Shown: piece by piece, positions 7,049 through 14,277 of the stretch
Position numbering within the stretch: position 1 is the stretch's first letter
Layout: every line of letters starts with the position of its first letter
Assembly (NCBI GenBank): GCA_902496335.1
Contig: CABVAO010000009.1
Span: 1-48,077, forward strand
From: an uncultured Collinsella sp.
GTDB taxonomy: Bacteria; Actinomycetota; Coriobacteriia; Coriobacteriales; Coriobacteriaceae
Direction: 5' to 3'
Length of the DNA stretch: 48,077 nucleotides
Notes under the pieces: model-generated
Seen by the model: only the letters and a program-made list of their open reading frames with translations
Database searches by the model: none
Told to the model about the DNA's origin: nothing
Translations under genes and position numbers: made by a program

Positions 7049-8560
7049 ATGGCTACGTTCTTTCCCGGTGAGTCCCACACGTTTTCGGAGTATCTGCTGG
7101 TCCCTGGTTACTCGTCCTCGCAGTGCATCCCCAATAACGTCTCTCTTAAGACGCCGCTAACCCGCTTTAAGCGCGGTGAGAAGCCGGCAATCACCTTGAA
7201 CATCCCCATGGTTTCCGCCATCATGCAGTCCGTCTCGGGCGTCGACATGGGTGTCGCGCTCGCTACCGAGGGCGGCCTGTCCTTCATTTACGGTTCCCAG
7301 AGCGCCGAGTCCGAGGCTGCCATGGTCAAGGCCGTCAAGGATCACAAGGCTGGTTTCGTTCAGTCCGATTCCACGCTGACCCCTGACATGACCATGGAGC
7401 AGGTCATCGAGCTCAAGGAGAAGACCGGCCACTCCACCATGCCGGTCACCGACGACGGCACTCCCAAGGGTAAGCTCCTGGGCATCGTCACCAGCCGTGA
7501 CTATCGCCCCAGCCGCGATGACCACCAGACGAAGGTCTCCGAGTTCATGACCCCGCGTGAGCAGCTCATCGTGGGCGACAAGAACATCAGCCTTAAGGTT
7601 GCCAACGACGTCATCTGGGACAATAAGCTCAACGCCCTGCCCATCGTCGACGACTACGATCACCTCATGGGCATCGTCTTTCGCAAGGACTACGACAGCC
7701 ACAAGACCAACCCCAACGAGCTGCTCGACGGCGACAAGCGCTACATGGTCGGTGCCGGTATCAACACCCGCGACTATGCCGAGCGCGTGCCGCTGCTCAT
7801 CGAGGCCGGTGCCGATGTCCTGTGCATCGACTCTTCCGAGGGCTTCAGCGAGTGGCAGAAGCGCACCATCGAGTGGATCCGCGCCAACTACGGCGAGGAC
7901 GTCAAGGTCGGTGCCGGCAACGTCGTCGACGCCGAGGGCTTCCGCTTCCTGGCTGACTGTGGTGCCGATTTCATCAAGGTCGGTATCGGCGGCGGTTCCA
8001 TCTGCATCACCCGTGAGACCAAGGGTATCGGCCGTGGCCAGGCCACTGCGTTGATCGACGTCTGCCGCGCTCGCGACGAGTACTACGAGGAGACCGGCGT
8101 CTACGTGCCCGTGTGCTCCGACGGCGGTATCGTCTACGATTACCACATGACGCTCGCCCTGGCCATGGGTGCTGACTTTATGATGCTGGGTCGCTACTTC
8201 GCCCGCTTCGACGAGAGCCCGACCGAGCGCGTCAACGTCAACGGCCAGTACATGAAGGAGTACTGGGGCGAGGGTTCCGCGCGTGCCCGCAACTGGCAGC
8301 GCTACGATCTGGGTGGCGCCGCGAAGCTCAGCTTCGTCGAGGGCGTCGACTCCTACGTTCCCTACGCCGGTTCCCTCAAGGACGGTGTGGGCGGAACGCT
8401 CTACAAGGTCAAGTCCACGATGTGCAACTGCGGTGCCCTCTCGATCCCCGAGCTCCAGGAAAAGGCACGCCTGACCCTGGTGAGCTCGACCTCAATCGTC
8501 GAAGGCGGCGCCCACGACGTTGTGGTCAAGGATTCGCAGCAGTCTGTGTCTTATCGATAG
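7049..8560 (+). CDS. guaB: IMP dehydrogenase
   Basis: Converts IMP to XMP with NAD+, the committed step to guanine nucleotides, in the cytosol. The 503-residue protein has the IMPDH barrel split by a tandem CBS module (about residues 105-235; STMPVTDD and ALPIVDD motifs). The catalytic loop GIGGGSICITRETKG carries the active-site Cys, followed by the SDGGI phosphate-binding motif. Some parts differ from common bacterial GuaB: the usual IHKNMS-like segment reads LSFIYGSQSAE, and the flap region reads EYWGEGSARARNW. It therefore belongs to a divergent IMPDH branch. ATG 7049 has a clear AAGGAG site (ATGGAAAAAGGAGAAAC upstream). It is a single-gene unit ending in the hairpin at 8609-8643. The function is well supported by the Cys loop and CBS layout. 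Confidence 0.92.
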   Translation: MATFFPGESHTFSEYLLVPGYSSSQCIPNNVSLKTPLTRFKRGEKPAITLNIPMVSAIMQSVSGVDMGVALATEGGLSFIYGSQSAESEAAMVKAVKDHKAGFVQSDSTLTPDMTMEQVIELKEKTGHSTMPVTDDGTPKGKLLGIVTSRDYRPSRDDHQTKVSEFMTPREQLIVGDKNISLKVANDVIWDNKLNALPIVDDYDHLMGIVFRKDYDSHKTNPNELLDGDKRYMVGAGINTRDYAERVPLLIEAGADVLCIDSSEGFSEWQKRTIEWIRANYGEDVKVGAGNVVDAEGFRFLADCGADFIKVGIGGGSICITRETKGIGRGQATALIDVCRARDEYYEETGVYVPVCSDGGIVYDYHMTLALAMGADFMMLGRYFARFDESPTERVNVNGQYMKEYWGEGSARARNWQRYDLGGAAKLSFVEGVDSYVPYAGSLKDGVGGTLYKVKSTMCNCGALSIPELQEKARLTLVSSTSIVEGGAHDVVVKDSQQSVSYR

Positions 8561-8608
8561 GATAAGAGCTTCACATAAAGGTTGAGTATCAACCACGTTA
8601 TTTAGATA

Positions 8609-8643
8609 AAGCGAGATGCCTGCAAGTCGCAGGCATCTCGCTT
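8609..8643 (+). terminator. Hairpin terminator after guaB
   Basis: A 15-bp perfect stem (AAGCGAGATGCCTGC at 8609-8623 and its complement at 8629-8643) with a 5-nt loop is followed by a poor T-tract (TTGTCGTATTT). It probably ends guaB transcription. A well-formed TATTAT box at 8655-8660 follows, but I see no matching -35. Confidence 0.7.
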
Positions 8644-8692
8644 GTCGTATTTGCTATTATCAGTCGAGTCAACCTTAGGGTCGGGCAGCTTA

Positions 8693-8819
8693 GCTTTGTT
8701 CGCTACAAGTTCCGCACGCAAAGAAGAGCACATTAAGTGCTCTTCGTCTTGCGCAGGACTGTCCGCAGTAGCGAATAAAGCCAAGCCGACTGACCCCAGC
8801 TAAGATTAAAGGAGCTGAT
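8693..8819 (+). promoter_or_regulatory. Structured leader of leuS
   Basis: The untranslated region before leuS can fold into a long stem: 8693-8706 (GCTTTGTTCGCTAC) pairs with 8768-8781, with one G-U pair. Inside it is a hairpin with a 9-bp perfect stem (GAAGAGCAC at 8723-8731 with 8737-8745). The T-box consensus is not visible and no Leu-rich leader peptide is seen. The leuS ribosome site AGGAG follows at 8810-8814. It could be a regulatory RNA or a processed 5' UTR. Confidence 0.5.
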
Positions 8820-11396
8820 ATGTGCGATTGCACAGATCATAAGGACGAGATCCCTGCCTACGACGCGCAGGCCATTGAGTCCCGATGGATGAAGGCCTGG
8901 GAGGACTCCAACCTCTTTGCCGTCGACACCGACGACAGCAAGCCCAAGAAGTACGTGCTCGAGATGTTCCCGTATCCGTCGGGCGACCTGCACATGGGCC
9001 ACGCGCGCAACTACACCATCGGCGATGCCATGGCCCGTCAGGCCCGCATGCGCGGTTACGACGTGCTGCACCCCATCGGCTTTGACGCCTTTGGCCTGCC
9101 TGCCGAGAACGCCGCTATCAAGCACAACACGCAGGCTGCTGCCTGGACGTATAAGAACATGGACCAGGCGCTCGCTACGATGAAGCGCATGGGCTTCTCC
9201 TACGATCTGGATCGCATGGTCAAGACCTGCAGCCCCGGCTACTACCGCTGGGGCCAGTGGATCTTTGAGAAGATGTGGGAAAAGGGCCTGGTCTACCGTA
9301 AGAAGAACCCGGTCAACTGGTGCCCCACCTGCAAGACCGTTCTGGCCAACGAGCAGGTTACCGAGGGCAAGTGCTGGCGCTGCGGCACCGAGCCCGAGAA
9401 GCGCGACCTTGAGCAGTGGTACTTCAAGATCACCGAGTACTCCCAGGAGCTGCTCGACGACCTGGAGAAGCTCCCCGGCTGGCCCGAGCGCGTCAAGCAG
9501 ATGCAGGCCAACTGGATCGGTCGCTCCGAGGGCGCCGAGGTCGACTTTACCCTGTGCGACCAGGATGGCGAGCCCATCGAGGGCGATGAGGGCAAGATCA
9601 CCGTCTTCACCACGCGTGCCGATACCCTTTTTGGCGTCTCCTTCTTTGTCCTGGCTCCCGAGTACGCCGGCCTGCACGAGCTCGTCGAGGGTACGGAGTA
9701 CGAGGAGGCCGTCACCAAGATCGTCGAGGACTCCAAGCATATCTCTGCCGTCGAGCGTGCCCAAGGCACCCTCGAGAAACACGGTGCCTTCACGGGCCGC
9801 TATGTGGTAAATCCCGTCAACGGCGAGAAGGTCCCCGTGTGGGTTGCCGATTATGTCGTTGCCGACTACGGCACCGGTGCCGTCATGGCCGTTCCCTGCG
9901 GCGACCAGCGCGATTTTGAGTTCGCCCGCAAGTACGACCTGCCGATCGTACCGATCATCCTGGACGATGACGATCGCGCTGCCGTCGAGGCCAGCGGCGA
10001 GACCATCGATACCTTCCATGCCGAGACCGTCGACTGGGATTGCGCCCACGCTGCCGAGGGCACGCTCGTCCAGTCCGGCAAGTACACCGGCATGCGCGGC
10101 GGTAAGCACTCCGAGGGCGAGGCTGCGATCGTGGCCGACCTCGAGGCCATGGGCTGCGGTCGTCGCAAGGTCGAGTTCCGTCTGCGCGACTGGCTCATTT
10201 CCCGTCAGCGCTATTGGGGCAACCCCATCCCGGCCATCCACTGCGAGCACTGCGGTATCGTGCCCGTGCCCGAGGATCAGCTGCCGGTGACGCTGCCCGA
10301 GAACCTGGACCTGGGCGCCGGCGAAACCCTTGCCGAGTGCAAGGACTTCTACGAGACCACCTGCCCGGTCTGCGGCCGCCCGGCCAAGCGCGAGACCGAT
10401 ACCATGGATACCTTTACCTGCTCCAGCTGGTATTACCTGCGCTATACCGACCCGCACAACACCGAGCTGCCCTTCTCCCGCGAGGCGGCAGACCGTTGGA
10501 TGCCCGTCGATAACTACATCGGCGGCATCGAGCACGCTATTCTGCACCTGCTCTACAGCCGCTTCTTTACCAAGGCCCTGCGCGACCTTGGCCTGCTGAG
10601 CGTGGACGAGCCCTTCACCAACCTGCTGTGCCAGGGCATGGTCAAGGACGAGAACGGCGACACCATGTCCAAGTCCAAGGGCAATGTCGTGCCCCCGAGC
10701 TCGGTCATCGAGCCCTACGGTGCCGACACCATGCGTTTGGCGATCCTGTTTATCGCCCCGCCCGAGAAGGACTTCGACTGGGATCCCAAGGCCGTCGAGG
10801 GCGCCAACCGCTTTATCAAGCGCGCCTGGCGTATCGTTTGGCAGCTCGTCCAGTCCGGTGACGCCAACGTGGCCTTCGACAAGTCCGCGCTCGACGAGGT
10901 TGCGATGAAGCTCTATCGCGAGCGTCACCGCACCATCGCCAAGTGCACTGAGGACTTCGACCGCGGCCAGTTCAACACCGCGATCTCGGCCGTCATGGAG
11001 CTCGTCAACGCGGCGAGCGCCTACCTCAACGCCACCGAGGGTACCGCCCGCGACAAGGCGCTGTGCTACGGCGTGGCCAAGGACATCGTGAGCGTCCTTG
11101 CCCCCATCTGCCCGTTCTGGGCCGACGAGCTGTGGCACGAGGCGCTCGGCTGCGAGGGCAACGCCTACACCGCCGCCTGGCCCGATTTCGACCTGGCCGA
11201 GTCCGTTGAGGATACGGTGCAGATCGTGGTCCAGGTGCTCGGCAAGGTCCGCGGCCGCGTCGACGTTGCCCGCGATGCCTCCAATGAGGATTTGCAGGCT
11301 GCCGCCGAGGCCGCCGTCGCCAAGTGGCTCGACGGCAAGACGGTCGTCAAGGCCATCTGCGTGCCCGGCAAGCTGGTCAACCTGGTGGTCAAGTAA
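8820..11396 (+). CDS. leuS: Leucyl-tRNA synthetase
   Basis: Class I aminoacyl-tRNA synthetase that charges tRNA-Leu. The 858-residue protein has the HIGH box as HMGH (residues 58-61), zinc-type Cys clusters (WCPTC near 167 and a later CPVCGR), the editing domain (FTTRADTLFG), and the KMSKS box as TMSKSKGN (about 615-622). The C-terminal part includes the anticodon-binding helices and the small end domain (VQVLGKVRGRV). Length and domain order match bacterial LeuRS. The start ATG 8820 follows AGGAG. It stands alone and ends at the terminator at 11426. The identification is secure. Confidence 0.97.
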   Translation: MCDCTDHKDEIPAYDAQAIESRWMKAWEDSNLFAVDTDDSKPKKYVLEMFPYPSGDLHMGHARNYTIGDAMARQARMRGYDVLHPIGFDAFGLPAENAAIKHNTQAAAWTYKNMDQALATMKRMGFSYDLDRMVKTCSPGYYRWGQWIFEKMWEKGLVYRKKNPVNWCPTCKTVLANEQVTEGKCWRCGTEPEKRDLEQWYFKITEYSQELLDDLEKLPGWPERVKQMQANWIGRSEGAEVDFTLCDQDGEPIEGDEGKITVFTTRADTLFGVSFFVLAPEYAGLHELVEGTEYEEAVTKIVEDSKHISAVERAQGTLEKHGAFTGRYVVNPVNGEKVPVWVADYVVADYGTGAVMAVPCGDQRDFEFARKYDLPIVPIILDDDDRAAVEASGETIDTFHAETVDWDCAHAAEGTLVQSGKYTGMRGGKHSEGEAAIVADLEAMGCGRRKVEFRLRDWLISRQRYWGNPIPAIHCEHCGIVPVPEDQLPVTLPENLDLGAGETLAECKDFYETTCPVCGRPAKRETDTMDTFTCSSWYYLRYTDPHNTELPFSREAADRWMPVDNYIGGIEHAILHLLYSRFFTKALRDLGLLSVDEPFTNLLCQGMVKDENGDTMSKSKGNVVPPSSVIEPYGADTMRLAILFIAPPEKDFDWDPKAVEGANRFIKRAWRIVWQLVQSGDANVAFDKSALDEVAMKLYRERHRTIAKCTEDFDRGQFNTAISAVMELVNAASAYLNATEGTARDKALCYGVAKDIVSVLAPICPFWADELWHEALGCEGNAYTAAWPDFDLAESVEDTVQIVVQVLGKVRGRVDVARDASNEDLQAAAEAAVAKWLDGKTVVKAICVPGKLVNLVVK

Positions 11397-11425
11397 GCAT
11401 TGCGCGCTTAACTGACGCATAAAAG

Positions 11426-11460
11426 ACGAGGGGCGATCCGGTTGGGTCGTCCCTCGTTTT
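11426..11460. terminator. Terminator between leuS and the convergent lipoprotein gene
   Basis: The stem ACGAGGG (11426-11432) with CCCTCGT (11451-11457), extended inwards with wobble pairs, is followed by TTTT. The other side reads AAAA before the stem, so it can act for both convergent genes. Confidence 0.85.
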
Positions 11461-11500
11461 GTGTTGTATGCCCTGCTTAGTCATTGCGTCGCAACGTTTT

Positions 11501-12073
11501 CTATGGGATGTGTACCAGGTCCCTAAAGTAAACGTTGCCCGTTGCCTCTTCGAACATCCAAATGTTGAGGTAGATGTCGTTGAGGTCGTTGTTCACATCA
11601 AAGTTCGGATCGTCGAAGGTGCCCACAAAGGTGAGCATGGCGCGCGTTTCCTCTCCAGCCGCGACCGGTTGGCGCATGCGTACGTCGCGGACATCACCGT
11701 TGACGTAGGCATAGGAGTCCACATCGCCAAACATCATGTCGACACCGGAGTTGTTGGACACCGTAAAGACGAGCGCGGCGTCCCCGTAGCCGTCGGTGTC
11801 CTTGCCCACGCAGGTAACATGGACGTTCTCGTCCGCCTCTAGGTCGATGGGGAACTGTTCTTGGGGGTCGGGGCCCAAACCCTGGGGATCGATTTCGTCT
11901 TCGTTTATTTTATCGAAGCTACCCTGTGGCGTCGTTTCCTCGGCAGCTTCGGTGCTTCCGGGATTCGGCTCAGATGGCCCGGTTTAGCCATCGATATTGC
12001 TGCATCCCATCAGGGCGAACGAGCAGACTGCGATGGCGAGCGCGGTCGTGCAGAGGGTGCCTAGGCGTTTCAT
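11501..12073 (-). pseudogene. Secreted lipoprotein gene interrupted by one in-frame stop codon
   Basis: The gene begins at ATG 12073 with a good AAGGAGG site. Codons 1-24 encode a lipoprotein signal (MKRLGTLC..., hydrophobic core, lipobox ALMGC). After CSNIDG, codon 30 is TAA (11984-11986); the same frame then continues without interruption to 11501. The rest has an acidic, Pro/Glu-rich linker and a beta-rich domain of about 110 residues (DGYGDAALVFTVSNNSG..., ending FRDLVHIP) of a kind common in secreted Gram-positive lipoproteins. A single C-to-T change (CAA to TAA) would explain the break. As it stands only a 29-residue truncated lipoprotein is made unless the stop is read through. No frameshift is needed to join the parts. 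The domain function is unknown. Confidence 0.78.
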
Positions 12074-12196
12074 GGGTGCCTCCTTGCCGTACGGGATTTG
12101 GAAAGGTTTGTCGTTGTGCGACTTGCTGGCCGGCTTGTTACAGAATGTCCCTTAGCGTAAGTCTGATCGATAGGGGCTTGGGGAGGAATGCCCTTG

Positions 12197-12245
12197 GGGT
12201 CCGAACGGGCCTGTGGATTGGGACGCATGGCCCGTTTTGGGACCC
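12197..12245. repeat. Imperfect inverted repeat in the lipoprotein/rimP intergenic region
   Basis: GGGTCC plus AACGGGCC (12197-12211) pair with GGCCCGTT plus GGACCC (12229-12245), giving a two-part stem. It lies in the 369-bp non-coding stretch 12074-12442, which otherwise holds the rimP promoter and leader. The function is unknown. Confidence 0.5.
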
Positions 12246-12335
12246 TCGGACGCTTGCCTCATGGAGTCTTTAGTCCAATTGTCCTATTCTTGTGGAGAAG
12301 CTGTGCGCACGCTGACCTGCAGGTTCGTACTGTGC

Positions 12336-12364
12336 TTGCACGTTTCCGCAGCTATTGGTATAGT
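12336..12364 (+). promoter_or_regulatory. Sigma-70 promoter of the rimP-nusA operon
   Basis: TTGCAC (12336-12341) and TATAGT (12359-12364) are separated by an ideal 17-bp spacer. Transcription would start near 12371, giving a leader of about 70 nt that contains the hairpin at 12391-12422. Confidence 0.82.
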
Positions 12365-12390
12365 TTGCTTGTAAATGAAGTTGTAATTGA

Positions 12391-12422
12391 AAGAAGTGGG
12401 GTTTCGGCCCCGCTTCTTTTTT
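12391..12422 (+). terminator. Terminator/attenuator hairpin in the rimP-nusA leader
   Basis: An 11-bp stem (AAGAAGTGGGG at 12391-12401 with CCCCGCTTCTT at 12408-12418, one G-U pair) has a 6-nt loop and runs straight into TTTTTT (12417-12422). It lies between the promoter and rimP, only about 20 nt before the start codon, so the whole operon must be read through it. Such leader terminators are known for nusA operons, where NusA can act on its own leader. Confidence 0.85.
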
Positions 12423-12442
12423 GTATGGATGGAGGTGCCGCA

Positions 12443-12937
12443 ATGGTCAAGACCAAGACCGAGCAGGCGATCATCGACGCGCTCGAGGCCGTCGCTCCCC
12501 AGCACGATGTCGACATCGTCGACGTCGAGCTCGTGGGTGCCACCAAGGCCCCCTGCGTACGCGTGCGTATCGAGGGTGCCGAGGGTCAGAGCCTGTCGCT
12601 CAACGACGTCACGGCCAACACCAAGTGGGTCGGCGATGTGATTGAGGAGCTCGACCCTATCTCTTCGAGCTATACGCTCGAGGTGTCGAGCCCGGGTATG
12701 GCGCGTCCGCTGCGCCGCCCGTGCGACTTTGCCCGCTTTGTGGGCGAGAACTGTGAGCTCACCTCCACCGCCACCGAGGGCCGTCGCAAGTACGCCGGCA
12801 AGATTGCCGCCGCAACCGAGACCAACGTGACCCTCGAGCTCGAGGACGGCGAGTCCGTTACCCTCGATTTCTCTGATGTTAAAAAGTGCAAGTTGAAGCC
12901 CACCTACGACTTCAAGCCCGCGAAGGAAGGAAAGTAA
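12443..12937 (+). CDS. rimP: Ribosome maturation factor RimP
   Basis: Assists maturation of the 30S subunit. The 164-residue protein shows the RimP N-domain (DVDIVDVELVGATKAPCVRVRIEG) and the conserved YTLEVSSPGMARPL motif (canonical YxLEVSSPGxxRPL), then an Sm-like C-domain (GKIAAATETNVTLEL). ATG 12443 is preceded by GGAGG; the open frame extends further upstream through the leader but without family similarity. It is the first gene of the rimP-nusA-infB operon and is followed at once by nusA. Confidence 0.94.
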   Translation: MVKTKTEQAIIDALEAVAPQHDVDIVDVELVGATKAPCVRVRIEGAEGQSLSLNDVTANTKWVGDVIEELDPISSSYTLEVSSPGMARPLRRPCDFARFVGENCELTSTATEGRRKYAGKIAAATETNVTLELEDGESVTLDFSDVKKCKLKPTYDFKPAKEGK

Positions 12938-12938
12938 G

Positions 12939-14186
12939 ATGGCAGCATCCGACATGATGTCCGCCCTGATGGAGCTTTGCCAGGAGAAGCACATCGACCA
13001 GCTCTACCTGATCGACCGCCTGGAGCAGTCGCTCGCCAAGAGCTATGCCGAGATCCTGCATCTTGAGTGGGGCGCCAAGGTGACCATCGACCGCACCACC
13101 GGCAAGATCTACGTCTACCGTCTGGAGCCGATTGACGATTCCATGGACGAGGAAGGCAACTTCACCGAGTTCGAGGAGATCGACGTCACCCCCAAGAACA
13201 CGAGCCGCATCGCCGCCCAGCACGCCAAGGCCGAGATCAACGCCATCGTGCGCAACTCCGCCCGCGAGCAGATCTACGAGGAGTTCTCCGGCCGCATCGG
13301 TGACCTCATCAGCGGTACCGTGCTGCAGTCCACGCCCGACTTCACGATCGTCAAGATCCGCGAGGGCGTCGAGGCCGAGCTGCCGCACTTCGACCAGCGC
13401 CGTTACGAGAACGAGCGCAACGAGCGTCCGATGGGCGAGCGCTACCTGCACAACCAGCACATCAAGGCCGTGATCATCGACGTTCGCGACCCCAACTCCA
13501 ACCTGCAGCCGGTTCGTGGCGAGCACAGCCGTCCGCCGATTGTCATCTCCCGTACCCACCCCGAGCTCATGCGTCGTCTGTTTGAGCAGGAGGTGCCCGA
13601 GATCTATGAGGGCACCGTCCAGATCAAGTCGATCGCCCGCGAGCCCGGCCAGCGCTCCAAGGTCGCCGTCCACTCGCTCGACGACCGTCTGGATCCCGTG
13701 GGCGCCTGTGTCGGCCCCAAGGGCAGCCGTGTTCGCGCTGTCGTGGGCGAGCTCCGTGGCGAGCGCGTCGACGTCATCCTTTGGGATGCCGATCCTGCCG
13801 TCTACGTCGCCAACGCCCTGTCGCCCGCCAAGGTCACCCGCGTCCTCATCGACGAGGAGAAGGCCTACGCCGGCGTCATCGTGCCCGACGACCAGCTGTC
13901 CCTCGCCATCGGCAAGGAGGGCCAGAACGCCCGCCTCGCCGCGCGCCTGACCGGCTGGCACATCGACATCAAGTCCGAGACGCTTGCCGCCGACATTCTC
14001 AAGAACGTTCCCGTTCACGAGGAGCCCGCCGCCGACCTGATCGGTGACGAGGAGGACGAGGACGTCCGCCGCTGCGAGTACGTGTCCGAGGACGGCATCC
14101 AGTGCCGCAACCAGGCTCGTCCCGGCTCCCGTTTCTGCGGTGTCCACGACACCGACGCCTTCGATGATGCTGAGGACCTGATCTAG
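12939..14186 (+). CDS. nusA: Transcription factor NusA with a C-terminal Cys/His finger-like tail
   Basis: RNA polymerase-associated elongation and termination factor. Domains in order: N-terminal polymerase-binding domain (1 to about 125), S1 domain (about 130-205), and two KH domains (about 220-350; VGACVGPKGSRVRAV and LAIGKEGQNARLAARLTGW). After the KH region comes an acidic linker and then CEYVSEDGIQC with a downstream FCGVH, giving Cys379, Cys389, Cys400 and His403 (C-x9-C-x10-C-x2-H). This resembles small zinc-binding CCCH knuckles, and such a tail is not part of standard NusA. The start follows the rimP stop by one base. In many Gram-positives nusA is followed by ylxR; here there is none before infB. 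Zinc binding is inferred from the spacing. Confidence 0.94.
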   Translation: MAASDMMSALMELCQEKHIDQLYLIDRLEQSLAKSYAEILHLEWGAKVTIDRTTGKIYVYRLEPIDDSMDEEGNFTEFEEIDVTPKNTSRIAAQHAKAEINAIVRNSAREQIYEEFSGRIGDLISGTVLQSTPDFTIVKIREGVEAELPHFDQRRYENERNERPMGERYLHNQHIKAVIIDVRDPNSNLQPVRGEHSRPPIVISRTHPELMRRLFEQEVPEIYEGTVQIKSIAREPGQRSKVAVHSLDDRLDPVGACVGPKGSRVRAVVGELRGERVDVILWDADPAVYVANALSPAKVTRVLIDEEKAYAGVIVPDDQLSLAIGKEGQNARLAARLTGWHIDIKSETLAADILKNVPVHEEPAADLIGDEEDEDVRRCEYVSEDGIQCRNQARPGSRFCGVHDTDAFDDAEDLI

Positions 14187-14195
14187 CGCGCGGTT

Positions 14196-14256
14196 GCGCC
14201 GGGCGGGTCCCGGCGCGTCTCCCACGCTCGTTCAGTCTCTAGGCACCCAAGGTGCC
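14196..14256 (+). other. Two hairpins between nusA and infB
   Basis: The stem GCGCCGGG (14196-14203) pairs with CCCGGCGC (14209-14216), and GGCACC (14242-14247) pairs with GGTGCC (14251-14256). Neither has a T-tract. They may set relative mRNA levels of nusA and infB, or be remnants of a lost gene such as ylxR. Confidence 0.5.
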
Positions 14257-14277
14257 AGAAAGGGTAGGTGAAGTCAT

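Noticed and set aside
8617..8679. Short plus-strand frame (MPASRRHLACRI...) as a leader peptide for leuS
   Set aside because: It is only about 20 codons, lies in the guaB terminator hairpin and has no Leu-codon run.
8602..8784. 60-codon minus-strand open frame between guaB and leuS
   Set aside because: It runs through two strong hairpins of the intergenic region, has no ribosome site and resembles no family.
8561..8819. T-box riboswitch before leuS
   Set aside because: The conserved T-box sequence (AGGGTGG and the following antiterminator pattern) is not present, and the hairpin at 8609-8643 fits better as the guaB terminator.
8733..11420. Very long minus-strand open frame opposite leuS (and similar ones opposite infB, scrB, recG and dnaG)
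   Set aside because: These arise because high-GC codon usage leaves few stops on the opposite strand. The plus-strand genes have full family motifs and the antisense frames have none.
12188..12442. N-terminal extension of RimP through the leader region
   Set aside because: The frame is open, but GGAGG before ATG 12443, the promoter and the terminator hairpin show that this part is untranslated leader.
14187..14277. A short ylxR gene between nusA and infB
   Set aside because: Only 91 bp separate the genes, and no frame with the YlxR GRGA/RTCxxC pattern is present.
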